64,000 nt of DNA from Warburgia ugandensis (Eukaryota; Streptophyta; Magnoliopsida; Canellales; Canellaceae). Under the pieces are notes generated by a model. That model made no database searches, was not told the origin of the DNA, and worked only from the letters and a program-made list of their open reading frames with translations. The position numbers were made by a program, and so were the translations under genes. Of this stretch, positions 50,126 to 63,278 are shown piece by piece (position 1 is the first letter of the stretch; each line of letters opens with the position of its first letter). Location: the NCBI GenBank assembly GCA_035236585.1, contig CP141128.1, positions 52,689,257 to 52,753,256 on the forward strand, read 5' to 3'.

Positions 50126-53100
50126 AAAATGGGCCCCTATGTTTTGCAGGCTAAATCCGTTTTTAATAAAAATTACATTTTTGCCCCTGAACTTCAAAGG
50201 GCCATAACTTGCTCATTTTAACTCCGTTTTAGGTGATTTTAGTCTTGTTGGATTCCTTTTTATGAGACTCACCTAATGGTACCATTTTTAGGATCAAATT
50301 TCTGAGGCCAGTCAAGGTGAATAGTGAAATGACTAAAATGCCCTTATCTTCAAAAACTGAACTTTTCATTGCTAACTTGGGATTTTAATATTACAAAATT
50401 GGAGTCATTACACAAAGAGACATTGTATTTAATTAAACTAGTCAAGTAAATAAAAAGGGAACGGAAGCATGCATGGAAATGAAAACTATCACTAACAAAA
50501 CTTACTAAAAATTAAAACTTTCTAATAAAAACTTAGAAACTTACTAATCTAATCTAATCTAAGATGCAAGATACTTAAAAAATGAATTATAAACTACTTA
50601 AATAAGCAATCACAAACTAATTAAGGAATTTCAACTTCAATTACCATGCACTTGGAAGCTAAATTCATTTATTGATGGTATCACCTTACATAAAAAAATT
50701 GCATTATTTAACAACATGGATACATCAACCTTTAATTCCTAAAATATTTAATAACCAATAGATACATGCATGTGAAACCAAAAAGAATAAAAGAGAGAGT
50801 GAAAGAGAGGAGAATGGAAGCAAATAGAAAGACAAAGAAAGTCAAGGAACAAGAATTTGATCTAACAACTACAATCCCTTGGGTGTCACTACTAGAGATT
50901 TATGGCCTTTGAATACAAGGGTTTAAGGCTCTACATTGAAATCAAATGAGAAAGGAAAATAAAAGAGTTAAAGTAAGGAAAGAAAAGCATGTACAAAGGA
51001 TTCAAATCAAAGCATTAAAGGAAGAAAAAAACAAGGAATAACCTAGAAAAAATAAAGGATGAAAACTTGCTAAGCTTGAAGGAGGCATGGAGGACCATGG
51101 ATTTTTTATAGGAAGCATGGACTACCAGCCCAAGGAGGGGACATGGTGCTCCTTCTATGCTTTATGTGTTGAGTTCCTTTGTTATTTATAGATATTGGCC
51201 AATTTTAAATGTGTCCTAATGAGGAATGGAAGATAAGATGGTGGTTGGGAAAGAGTTTGGTTAAGATAAGGGAACTAGGAAGGTGAGTGGAAAGTGATAA
51301 TAAGAAGGGAGAGAAGATAAGATGAGGATGAGGAAAAGGCTAATGGATAAGGTAAGTAGAGTTAAAAGTGGAAAGTAGGAGCAAAGAAAGAAGAAAGTTT
51401 AAAGGATTAGGTCTCTTCTCTTATTGCTCCACATGTGCATGCCTATCCACCCATTTTGATAGAATTACACTTCCTTCTAATTATCCTCTTGAAATTCCAT
51501 AATTATTGCATAGGATAATTGCTTAAAATCTTCCTCCAATAGTATGAGTCCATGTGGCATGGCTAATACGGGCTTTTGGCTCACTTTGATGGCTAATTGC
51601 TTCAAGGCTTAAATGGCTTGGCTTACTTAGGTTTCCTTGTTAAACTAGGAAAATTCATGCATGACTCCAATTCCTATGCAAATATGATGAAATTGCTTGG
51701 ATTTTTGCATGGGCCCATTTTAGTCACCTTTGGATCTTCCTATTGCCTTCTTGCTTGCCTTAAGATGATCTTCAACCTTGATTTGGCTTTGGAATTTGGG
51801 GATTTTGCCTCTTTTTTTATCTTGATCTCCAATTCTTATCTTACTTGATCACAGCTATCGAATCATCTTCTCAACACCTACAAAAGATGAAAAGCCATAA
51901 TCCTAAAAAATTATGACAATTCGTATACTTACTCAAGATTAGCTCCTGAACATGCCAAATATCAAGCTTTTGAATCATTAGTTCAAAAATACATGATACA
52001 AAATACATGTATCATTATTTTTTGGTAAAACCATACAATAATGCCTATAATTTATAACACACGGACTACTACTTAGCTACTTTTTACACAAAATTGAACA
52101 CTTATTAGACCCCCCAACCAACATTTTTCTAGTCTCAAACACAACTTACTAAAAATGATGAAAACAAAAATGGTTTCCATTTTTGTAGGTACTCATGATT
52201 GCATTTACTATATGCAACTAACCCTTAATCCCCTGGGGTACCTAGTCGATGAGTCTAGCCTCATGAGAGTTTATGATGAATATACCCACAAAATTCAATA
52301 AGGCTAAGTCCTTTATTTTATCTCAGAGAATATCATCCATAACAACTTAATAAAAATGAATGAGAAATTCTACAAATTACCCACTTTCCAAATCTATTTT
52401 ACTAAAGCTATATCTCTGGTTGTTGTGTGTGCACATGCTACATGAGTCTAGACTCCTAAACAGATATGTGTATATATCATTAGAAATATGTCTTGGCCTC
52501 AAATTCTCACTAGTATACACTTAGAATTAAAGCTCTTAGAGAAAAGAATCAAGAAAGATTCTCTCTTTATGTGACCAAATCCAAAGATATTGATGGTTTT
52601 CATAATCTTAAAAGCATAAATGAGAAAAGAAATGTTATTCTTATGAATGGATGCCATTACTGAGATCAATAGTTGTAGTTTACCTTAATTCCTTTCTATT
52701 TATATCCGCATTAAAGGTATCTTCTCCCTTAAGATCAACATTTCTTTAGATAGGACAAAATGTAGGCTTAGGAATTGTTCTAAGGGAAAAAGTTTTCTAT
52801 GGAAACCCTTTGATATTTTCACTTCTTTGACTTTTGTCCTTTTCCTACTTTTTTTGCCATCTCTACTCATTTAGAAAGATAGGTAATTAATATTTTCAAC
52901 TAGGTTTCTGATTTAAGGTAAATGAGTTTTTAGAAAGAAAAGGCTTACCAAGAGGCTCAAAGGGTCTAACTAGTGGTATACTTTACCGGGTTGGCTTCAT
53001 GTCTCTAGGCTACAACAAGGATGACCTATATCATTTCCTAGGATTTGTAAAGCCTACCTAATTCAATAAATGTTCAGGAAAGGAAGTTAGTACTCGTATT

Positions 53101-53599
53101 GTTTCTTTACAATTGACCCAAACAAAGATATCAAGATCTTTGTAAATTAATAATCACTAAAGAAAATATAGAATTACTTATAACCCTTAGCAAGATGATA
53201 GTCTCTAATACTCAATGGGTATATAGGTCTCCACTAATTTTCCTCAGGGTATGCAATCATAACTATATATTAGTCTAAACAATGGACTATTGTGCAATTG
53301 TTTTCCAAAATGTAAATTTCATAAAATGCAAAATTAACCATACGCATTTCTATTAAGAAGCTAATATAGGAGAAATATTAGGTTTCAAAAAATCCTATTC
53401 ACATCACAATAATGGATCTTTGTCCATAAATCTTTTGAAAACTCGGAAAAAAAAAATTGTAATTATAAGAAACTTAGAAATCTCATGCATATATATACCC
53501 CCAAACCTAAAGTAGACATTTTCCCTAATGTTTTGAAACATAGGAATTCTATATAATGAATCGTTAATGTAGAATAATGAGATCTCCTAAAAAAAACCA

Positions 53600-55190
53600 G
53601 GGTTGCCTCCCATTAAGCACTAAGTATAACATCTTTAGCCAGACTAATTAATCTACTCTAAACCTAATTAATTAGCCTAATCCTAACTCTAACAATGGTG
53701 GAATTTCTCACTCCATGTAAGAATTCCACGGTTGTCAATATACATTCCCCACCTTGAAATTTTTCGTGGTGGTAACATATAGCACGAAAGGCCACCATGA
53801 ATTTAATTTTCTTAGGACCAATTCAAGATGAGTGGCCCATTTTTTTACTAAATTTAGGAATGATAATAGCCATTGCAATCAGCAAAAAAATTTCCTCCTC
53901 CCTTAAGTATTCCTAAAATTGGGAATTAAACTGACTCTGCATTTCCATCAAAGATTGTTCTTGTTTTTCTAGAGGTAGAGTAATGGTCAGGCATAAAACC
54001 TTATTAATTTCTAATGTGTACCCAAGAGTTGGTTGATGTTGGGTCATAACATCAATTAACTCTTCTTCTTTTTATTCTAGAAGCAAGGGTAAGATTTTAG
54101 TTGGTCCTACTTTACTATCTGGTGTTTAATTAAATAAAGTCTGTAGGTACCAATTGAGTACTTCTTCTACACTCCAAGGCTCAATTTGAATTTCAAGAAT
54201 TGTAAGGGTTTCTACTCAGTCTTTCCAATGAGAATCTAGTGATGGCTTAGTGTCTAATAAATCATTCAATTCATCAATGGAGGTCTTTTCATCATAACAA
54301 GAAAAAGGAGCAAGACATGACTTGAATGGATGTGTATTGGAAGATTCCAAGGATGGTGGAAAATCTTGTAGCTTAGAAGGAACATATGGTATTTTCGTCT
54401 TATCATTGGTATTAATAGTCAAGGATGGTTGAAAATTCTGTGGCTCAGAAGCATCATATAGAATTCCCATCCTTATAAATCTTTAAATTTTTCTATTAGT
54501 ATTCTCCCTTATTTATTTACTTTCTTATTCCCTTTTTATAAAACTCAGACACAAATTGATTGTGTTGATTTCATTTTGCAAAATCAATTGTTGAGTCTCT
54601 TCACTAAATTGGATCTCTTCTAATGATTCTTTAGACTTGTATGGCCCATATTGTTATGGCATTGGGGTACTAGGAAAATACTGAGAAGGTTGGAACCATG
54701 ATGGTTGTCCCTGATATTCTTGATAATCATGGTAGAGTTGAATAGGTGGGACCATGATGGTTCTTCTTGATATGTCTGACAATCCTGAGGCCATGTATGT
54801 TCTTGATGTGTAGCCCAAATAATATAGTCTTGATTGTCTATCTTAAGATAACAATTGCTTGGTTTAGGGAATGCACTAGTTGCATCCACTTGCTCCTAAT
54901 AATATCCATTGTAGGCGGAGCTTGATGGCCATGAAGTAAGGGGATATGGAGGTTTAGAATAGGCATAATCATTATTGTACTAAGGTTGTTGATATTACAT
55001 AGCATAGGAAATATTATACTGGGTTTGTTGATATGAATCGGTGTCTTTCATATAAGAATTTATCATGTTCATTAGACTATCAATCCAATCCATCTTAGAT
55101 TTGAATCCATCCCTCTTACTATTCATCCTATTCAATTGACTAATGGAAAGATCAGGAGTATACCTTGTCTCTTTCTCATACCTATTCTAA
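53600..55190 (-). pseudogene. Degenerate gag-like frame, D copy 2
   Basis: Homologous to 42,260-43,790. The surviving open pieces are 54,620-54,889 (from MDATSAFPKPSNCYL) and 54,216-54,470 (with SCYDEKTSIDELNDLLDTKP), followed on the minus strand by segments in shifted frames such as 'PTLGYTLEINKV' and a GRQP-like end near 53,600-53,640. Different frames are open in the two copies, so neither is functional. The role in capsid formation is inferred from position only. Confidence 0.5.
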
Positions 55191-56493
55191 TAAGGTAATG
55201 GCTTAAGAGTGAAATAGTATGAAAGTGGTTTACTTTCCCTTGCTTGGTAGGTCATTGCGCTCAACTTTATATACAACAAAACAAATCATTGTATAAAACA
55301 AATGATTCTTCTTCTTCTTTTTAAATCTTAGGCCAACCCTAACTACATGATGTAACCTAACTATATGTGACTCCTAACTCTAAATGATCCATAATCAATC
55401 CTAATGGTTCACGAACAAGTTGTTTTGATAATCTTCATTAATGTGTAGGGTTGTAGTTTTTAGACCTAGATCTAGATAATTCCTCCTTTAATCCAAGCTC
55501 GACTACAAGTTACCAATTACGTTCTGCTCTAAAGTGGTTAATACAATTCTATGGAAGGAGGCATTTGGACCTCAACAACCATCAACAAGAGGCATGGATA
55601 AATCACTTGGAATTTGGATACCCACTATAACCACGATCTTATTATCCACTAGAGTGATAGTAAATCACCTCCTTCTAAAAGGGCCTATGATCTCGAAACC
55701 CAAAGTTTCTTGCTACTTGATTTTAAATTAAGCTTTGAGAGCTAGCATCATGAACATATAAGGAATTTATTTGATGACCTCGGTGGATAAAGGATCTTGT
55801 GTTGAAAATGCGTCCTTATCTTATGAGGGTTCCTACAAGGTCCTTACTATCAATGTGGACATCCACCATAAAGCAATTAAACATGCAATGCAATACAAGG
55901 AAAGGGAAACTCATGCCTATCTATATGCTGTCCAACAAAGGGTCCACACCTTAATAGACAAGATACTATAACTAGACAGCCCACACATTAGTTATTGCCA
56001 AGCTTAGGCTAGCCTTTGTTAAATAGGTACAATTTAATACAACAACCCTAAATAAGATGCAATAAGTATAATGAATGAACCTAAACTATATGAGTTACTC
56101 TACCAACTAGCACACAAATTACACTAAATACAACTATACATAGAAAATAAAAGAGAGTGAGAGAAGCTTACAGTAGGGTTTCTAATGATGATCAAGAGTG
56201 GGCCACTATACCCCACACCTGCACTGTATTATTACAACCCTTTTAAAATTCAATAATAAATTGTAAATTACAATGTACCCAGACAACAAGTTCACTAAAG
56301 AATTAGAAATCCTAATCTAGGATCACTACTACTCCTTTGTGAAATTCACCTCACATAAAAACAAACAAGATGAGTCACTCTTTAGCCATTAGAAAAATAT
56401 GGAAGTACAATGCAAAAATCCTAATCTAATGCAACCTAAAACTATGACTAGAGATAAAAATCTAAACAAATGTCCAACCACATATACATTGCA

Positions 56494-56511
56494 ATTCCCT
56501 AGCAATGGCTA
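56494..56511 (-). other. Decayed primer-binding site, D copy 2
   Basis: TAGCCATTGCTAGGGAAT on the minus strand, preceded by AAGTTTTTC. The canonical Athila/Tat context is AAGTTTTTGGCGCCGTTGCC, so the identification is better supported here than in copy 1. Confidence 0.7.
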
Positions 56512-56519
56512 GAAAAACT

Positions 56520-58094
56520 TGGTTCAACTTTAAAATGACTAAAAACAAAGTATCTCATAGTTTTGTATATTAGTTGGATTTTATTTAAATTACCTATCCT
56601 AGCCAAAGAGACATTGTATTTGATTAAACTAGTAAAGTAAATAAAATGGGAAGGAAACATGCATTGAAGTGGAAATTACAACTAAGGAAACTATCTAAAA
56701 ATTAACCCTTTCCAAAAGTAAAACTTAGAAACTTACTAATCTAATCTAACCCAAGAACAATATACTAAAGAATGAAATATGAACTAATTTAAACAAGGCA
56801 TCATAAACTAATTAAGAATTTCAATTCCAATGACCATGCACATGGAAGGTAAATTCATTTATTGTTAGTATCACCTTACAAAAAGAATTTGTGTGATTTG
56901 ATAACATGGATACATCAACCTTTAATTCTTAAACTATCCAATAACCAATAGATGCCTCCTTGTGAACTCAAAGAGAACCAAAGAGAAAGTGAGTGAAAGG
57001 GAGGAGAATGGAAGCAAATAGAAAGACAAGGAAAGTAAAGGAATAAGAACTTGATCCAAGAGCTACAATCCCTTGTGTGTCACTACAAGATATTTATGGC
57101 CTTTGAATACAAGGATCTAAGGTTCTACACTAAAACTAAATAAGAAAGGAAAATAACAAAATTAAAGTAAAGAAATAAAAGCATGAGCAAATGAATCAAA
57201 TAAAAGCATTAAATGAAGAGAGAGAAAAAAACAAGGAATAACCTAGAAAAATGTAAAAACCAAAGGAAGAAAACTTGCTAAGTTTAAAGGAGGCATGGAG
57301 GACCATGGACCTATGATAGGAGGCATGAAGACCTACCCATGGAGTGGGTGTGGTGAGTGGAAAGTGGAAATTATAAGGGAAAGAAGATAAGATGAGATAA
57401 GGATGAGGAAAAGGTAGTTGGATAAGGCAAGGAGACTTAAGAAGTGGAAACTAGGAAGATAGAAAAAAACAAAGTTTAAAGGAGTTGGGTCTCTTCTCTT
57501 ATTGGTCCACGTGCATGCCGATCTCCCCATCTTGATAGAATTCCGCTACCTTCTAAATATCCTCTTCCAATTCCATAAATATAGCGGAGGATAATTGCTT
57601 GAAATCTTCCTACAATAGTGTGATGTCACATGGCATGGCTAATATAGCTTTCTGGCTCACTTTCATGGCTCATTGCTTCATGGTTTGAATGGCTAAGTCC
57701 CTTGGCTTCAAGGCTAGACTCACTTGTGTGTCACTACAAGAATTGCTTATTTGCCTTAAGATGATATTAAACCTTGATTTTTCTTTGAAATTTAGGTCTT
57801 TGGCCTTCTTTTAATATTGGTCTTGAATTCTTATCTTGCTTGATCTGTACCTTTGGATCATCTTCACAACACCTACAAAAGATGAAAAACCATAGTTAAG
57901 TCCTAAAAAATAATGGCAATTTGCATACGCACTCTAGGTTAGCTCCTGAATGTGTCAAATACCAAACTTTTGAATCATTAGTTTAGAAATGAATGTGTCA
58001 TGAATTTTTGGGAAAATCTTAGAATAATGCTTTTTTTTTTTATAACACATAGACTACTAATTGGGTACTTTTTATCTAGATTGGACACTTATCA
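56520..58094 (-). mobile_element. D LTR 3 (promoter deleted)
   Basis: Starts TGATAAGTGTCC at 58,094 after the tract GGTTGGGGAGTG and ends near 56,520 beside AAGTTTTTC. It is about 0.2 kb shorter than the other two LTRs. Around 57,340 about 170 bp, including the TATA box present in LTRs 1 and 2, is missing. It keeps the intact target site (56,604-56,608) where B4 inserted in LTR 2. Confidence 0.82.
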
Positions 58095-59348
58095 CACTCC
58101 CCAACCAGAATTTTACTAATCTTGAGCAAAACATGTGAAAAATCATGAAACAAAAATGGTTGTTATTTTTATAGGTACTAACAATTGCATTTAGCATGTG
58201 CTATAAGCCCTTAAACTCTTAGATTATCCCTAGTGGACAAGTTAAGCCTCGTGAGGGTTTGCAGTAAATATACCCACAAAATTCAATAAACCTAAGTCCT
58301 TTATTTTATCTCAAACAATTATTGTCCATAATAGCTTATTATGGATGAATGAGAATTTCTATAAATTATCCACATACCAAAGTTGTTTTATTAGAGCTAT
58401 AACTCAAAGTGCAATTTGTGTACATGCTACATGAGTTAGGACTTCTAAACAAATATGCTTATACTCCCTTGAAAAGACGTCTTGGCCTCATATTCTCATT
58501 GGTATGCACTCAAAATTAAAGCTCTTAGAGAAAAGGGTCAAGCAAAATTCTCTCTTTATGTGATCGAATCCAAAGATACAAATGGTTCAGATAATCATAT
58601 AAGCATAAATGAGACAAGAAATGTGATCCCTAAGAATGGATGCCATTACCAAGATCAATAGGAGTACTCTGCCTTAATTCCTTCATATTCATATCCTCAT
58701 TAAGTGTATCTTCTCCCTTAAGATCAACAAGTCCATAGATAGGATGAAACGTAGGCTTAGTAATGGTTAGAAAAGAAAGGGTATAAAGGGATTCAAAGTT
58801 TCAAATCTAAGCAGAGTCCTTCAATTGAAGGTCAGACAACTTTTCTTTTAATTGTACTAAAGTGAATTAATTTTCTATTTTTCCTTTCTCTTCACTTTTC
58901 TTTTGCTTTTCCTTAATATTTACACTCTTCTTTGTTTTCTTCGTATTTCTTTTTTCTTTGAGGGATAAGGTTTTCTGTGCAAACACTTTGATATTTTTCA
59001 CTTCTATAACTTTTGTCCTTTTTTCGCTTTTTCTTCCATCTCTATTCATTTAGAAAGATAGGTAATGAATATTTTCAACTAGGTTTCTAAGTTAAGGTAA
59101 ATGAGGCTTTAAAAGGAAAAGGCTTACCAAGAGGCTCAAATGGTCTAATTAGTGGTATAGATTACTGGGTAGGCTTTATGTCTCTAGGCTACAACAAGGA
59201 TGAACTATATCATTTCTTAGGTTTCTTAAAACCTATATGATTCCATAAATGATCAAAAAAGAAAGTTAGTAATCCTATTATTTCTTTGCAATTGAACAAA
59301 AAAAAGATACTAGGATTTTTCAAAATTAATGATCATTGAAGAAGACAT
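58095..59348 (-). mobile_element. D internal region 3, 3' part
   Basis: Matches 40,692-about 41,820 and 52,108-about 53,160. It shows that a further D unit lay upstream on the minus strand before element E was inserted. GACAT at 59,344-59,348 is the presumed target duplication of E. No coding content; the 60-codon frame at 58,867-59,049 is a low-complexity lysine-rich run. Confidence 0.75.
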
Positions 59349-62300
59349 TGTGATGCCCCGAGTTTTACCAACAATAAAATGACAATGTATAAAAACATCG
59401 GGATCCCTGTTTTAAAACTTTGATTTTTAAATTTACCAAAAGACAAAAACTCGACTAAAAGCATTTCTTTCAAAATCCCAGGAGTTGTACAACCACAAAA
59501 CCATGGATTTAATTGTGAAATAAAATCCTATTTCTACCAAAAATCCGGCATAGTCTCATTCGTATTTTGGACCATTGCACATAACAGATGCAATACAAAA
59601 TCACCTAATAAACACATTACAAGACATGACTCATGGGAGACTTAGTCTCCACAACCATCCATCCAAATCAAATACTACTTTCAATAAAAATGTACACTCC
59701 AACAGTGGATAAGAAAATCAAATCATAACAAATTACCTAATGTCCCTCCATATAGTCATCACATCTAAAAGGAATTCATATCCTTACATCTAGGTCACAT
59801 TACAATTATAATAACATACAGTCAATAAGCAATAAGCAATAAGAAAAGTGAGGTCCTAAACAAACCTTGTCATCTTTAAAATGTCATCAACACTCCACTG
59901 GAAATTGTCATCGCTTTTGCTTGCTCTATCAGCTTGTCAACCTATTGCAACTCTCTGTATCTGAGGCATTACAAACAAAGCAATGCCTCAACAGGCTATG
60001 CTTGTGTAGGTGATTATGAGAAATAAAACATGGCAAAGAGTACTAATACCATGTCGAGTATCAATAGAGTAAATCATTTATAAGGCAAATGAAATCATTA
60101 CGCGTTCAGAATGTATATCTCATGAATCTCATAAATCTGAACGAAATAATCAGGATCAAAACATGCTTTTCATCTAAGGCAATGCAATGTCAAAGAAAAA
60201 CATCATGCCATGTGAAGCATGATCAACACATGAATTAGCATCTATCAAAATAGATAAAAATCTATGTCCACAAAATAATATGAAGCATGTCATGATAAAC
60301 AGGGCACTGCATATAATAAGCCCTAGAAGTGTTCCATGACACTCAAACACCAGTCATGAGTACTCATACCAACCCTAAGTCCCTCTTGTGTAGCCTGTAT
60401 CATCCCCAGAGTCACTTACAACCTAAGTCTGGCTTACCCTAGTTCACCCCACATATAAATACCACACGAGCATACATAATAATAATAATATGGGCCCCTA
60501 TGCTACAGTGGCAACCACACTAGGATCTAAACCACTGCCGCTCCCCGTTGACACCTAAATGGGAGACTTTCTCTATCCCCATGGGGGAGAACAAACCCAT
60601 AGGGGAGACTACCCATGATACCACCACCTACGTACCTAGCCTTGTACCACTCAAGGGCGATGTCTAATCATCATCATCACAAAGTTAGAGGTAGCCAACC
60701 CTACAAGCCTCCTAGCATAGTGCCCACCAAGTAGAAGCACCCATCATAAAATAGTAAAACATGCTATAAATCATGGAAAACTCCAAAGTGAAATAAACCT
60801 CAATAAGCTGAATCAAAATACATGATAAAGTCCAAGCCATCACATGTGAAAACATGGATAATCATATAATCAAATGTCATGCTATCAAAAGTGAAGTAAT
60901 AAACACATTTTAATAAACACAATAGGGTGTAAAATGCATGCCTCAAGAATTTCAAGTGAGAAGTCATGATCATGAAATCAAGGAAAAATCTCGAATGTAA
61001 TCACCTACCTCAGATGAAGAACCACTCGTCTGTACCTCTCAAGTCTCGGTATGACTCCAGTCTAGCTCAATCACCTCGATAGTCGTCCTTAGACACACAA
61101 CACATCAAGTTATTCTCAGAATCAACTTTATTTAACCTGGATTCTTAATCACACAACATTATTTTTTTTCATTTCATTACATTGCGTTCAAGGCATTCCA
61201 AGAATTCCCAACCAGGGAATCTCAAGACAGAACCAACCTTAATTAGCTAATAATTTAAATCATACTTAATCGAGCCCACTCATAATCATTTAGTCATTCT
61301 TTTTAATTATATCATTTCATATTTCAGCGCTACTAAGCTCAGATCACACCAATCTTAGAAAATTTATTATTTAAATCAACTAATCAGGCATTACTATATG
61401 GATATCATACTCAATCATATCTTATTGAAATTAAATCACTCCATCAAATGATTAAGATCGTAATCTTACCTTGAACAAGTCAATCTGAATAATATTCAGC
61501 TCTCTGCTAGGTTGGATCGTCCACGGATTGCTTCAACTGTGCTCGATCTCAGCAAACATCCACACTGATCTCATCAAAGATCCTCACCTAATCGCCCCAT
61601 ATCACATAGAAACTTGATAATTCTAATCAATTAATCTAAATAAGATTTTTGAATGGTTCATATCATCAAATTGGATCCACTTTCATATTTAAATCTTTGA
61701 TTGATCTCAGCCATTGATCAAGATCAACTAAGTCATCTCCATAATTGCTTCAGATCCACAATTCTTGTATAGATCCTTGATCTATACTTCATGAGGATCA
61801 CTATGGAATACTTGGTTCAGAGAAACAAAGTTAGATCATCAAGGATTTAATGATCTGACCTCCAATCAAAGGTCTGGTCAAATCAATGGTTAATCTTCCC
61901 TAATCGAAGAATGGGAAGTTGGGTATCGTTCCCTGAGTTGCTAGGATCACGAGGGTACTATCAAATCTCTGAGATTCCTCCTAGATTGATCAGAATCACA
62001 CTTCAAAGTTCAAGGGATAAAGGGATCCCTAGGTCAACTTAAACCATTCCCAAACGAGTCAGGGTGAGTTGACTTGGCAAGTCAACTCAAACCTAACTCA
62101 CCAGAATCAATGGAGGTATGGGAAAACTGAAGTGGATGACCAGCTCAAGCAATAGCGTTGGCCGGCTGTACTGGTGAGGACAACAATCCAGGGGAGAGGG
62201 TGAGGGTTGGCGGTGGCCGCTGGTCGGTCGCCGCCTAAAACCTACGTAAAGGAGAATGGTAGGGGGTTTTTTTAGGTCTATGGCTGGCCCATACGCTATC

Positions 62301-63278
62301 AGGGGTTTGATCGAGGAGAAGAAATAGAGGGAAAGAGAAATGGAACGCCAGGAAGGTGGATTGGGTCTTTGCCCATCACTAGTGAACAGATGGGAGAGGT
62401 TTTTCCAGTTTGGCATGTGGCTAGCTTATGTACGCCCACGTCACAGGCTGGCTGTGCTCTGGGGAAATTCTACTAGGGAATGAGAGAGGAGAGAGGGGTT
62501 TCTGCAGAGGTGGTCGTTCCACAGAGGGGTTTCGTTAGCCTAGAAAAAGGGGTTTCGATGAGAAAACAAAATTCGGCCTCCTAAACTGTCCACCCACACT
62601 AGAGAAGGGGAGCAGTTAGGGGAGAACAAGAGGAAAATAGGAGGCTTGGGCTAAGGAGAACAATATGTTCCCTGTGCATTGCCAGTAGGGGAAAACTGAT
62701 CTGGGTCTTCATCATCGCCGGAGAGATGCTCGCATGAGGGGGTAAAAGAGAAACTCGATTTGGGTTCTCTGTCAATGCTGGCAAAAGAGAAGAATTTTAG
62801 GGAGAAGGGGGCTATGCTAGCCGGAGGGCGGGGGGAGAACAGAGCGGCTCCCACCAGTGGGGCCGAATGGAGAGGGTGGACGCCAAGCTTTTTCTCTTAC
62901 CAGCGTTGCCCCTGGTTTTACTTCATTTCTGTTGCTGCCCAACCTGGGATAGAGCAGTGACACGTGACATTACGGCTGCCACGTGTCAAGCTCTACTCCA
63001 GGTGTGTTGTGTTGTCCTGTAGCATTAGCAATCAATGAAGGTGGGGGTGCTGTTATCAATTTGGACCCACCTCGATCTTCATTTTGCACAAAATTAGTGT
63101 CGTTCAAATCGTATCGACACGTACATTCCAAATTTGATAATCCCAAGTCCAAATTCAAAACCCATAAAGAGGTTATTTTTAGGAACTTCATTTTCAGGGA
63201 ATAAAATTCAAATTTCTTATCCCCATTAAAATTATAACTTAATACATGGAAAATGACCTAAAATTTAGGGTTGTTACA
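59349..63278 (-). mobile_element. Element E, 3' LTR (3.93 kb)
   Basis: On the minus strand it starts TGTAACAACCC at 63,278, immediately after a polypurine tract, and ends at 59,349 with GGGGCATCACA. A region richer in G+C (about 62,100-62,980), placed like the leaders of A and B, yields several overlapping frames of 60-107 codons on both strands; I consider none a gene. A hairpin at 59,962-59,990 and a GTGGGCACTATGCTAGGAGG-like block (about 60,700-60,740) are shared with family A. (AAT)n lies near 60,478. I found no TATAAATAG. Confidence 0.88.
59962..59990 (-). other. Conserved hairpin in LTR E
   Basis: TGAGGCATT (59,962-59,970) and AATGCCTCA (59,982-59,990) pair perfectly. Compared with element A, a T-A pair is C-G here. 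Flanking words (CAAGCATAGC before and CAGATACAGAGA after, minus strand) are also shared. Confidence 0.65.

Larger units (their letters stand above)
45233..50417 (-). mobile_element. B4: solo family-B LTR with CAAAG duplications, itself interrupted
   Basis: LTR on the minus strand, 45,238-47,513 plus 50,126-50,412, flanked by CAAAG (45,233-45,237 and 50,413-50,417). It reads TGTAATGACTCCAATTTTG at 50,412 and ends GGGTCATCACA at 45,238. TATA box at 47,365-47,373 (minus). Its CpG-rich leader (46,900-47,110) holds a perfect 20-bp palindrome and a perfect 11-bp-stem hairpin. It is split by B5. Confidence 0.93.
45104..52107 (-). mobile_element. D LTR 2, split by nested B LTRs
   Basis: The LTR consists of 45,104-45,237 and 50,413-52,107, about 1.83 kb in all. 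It starts TAATAAGTGTTC on the minus strand, a mutated TGATAAGTGTCC, after GGTTGGGGGGTC. The interruption is a 5.2-kb pair of nested B LTRs with a CAAAG duplication. The intact site in D LTR 3 (CAAAG at 56,604-56,608) shows the sequence before insertion. The TATA box is near 51,182-51,190 on the minus strand. Confidence 0.85.
52108..56519 (-). mobile_element. D internal region 2 (4.4 kb)
   Basis: Second copy of the D internal region, from the primer site at 56,494-56,511 to the tract at 52,108. It matches 40,692-45,103 along its length with small insertions and deletions. Like copy 1 it lacks pol. Confidence 0.78.

Noticed and set aside
62093..62960. Frames of 60-107 codons in LTR E, considered as a host gene fragment
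   Set aside because: Both strands are open, compositions are biased (S/P-rich), no domain is recognisable, and the region corresponds in position to GC-rich leaders of the other LTRs.
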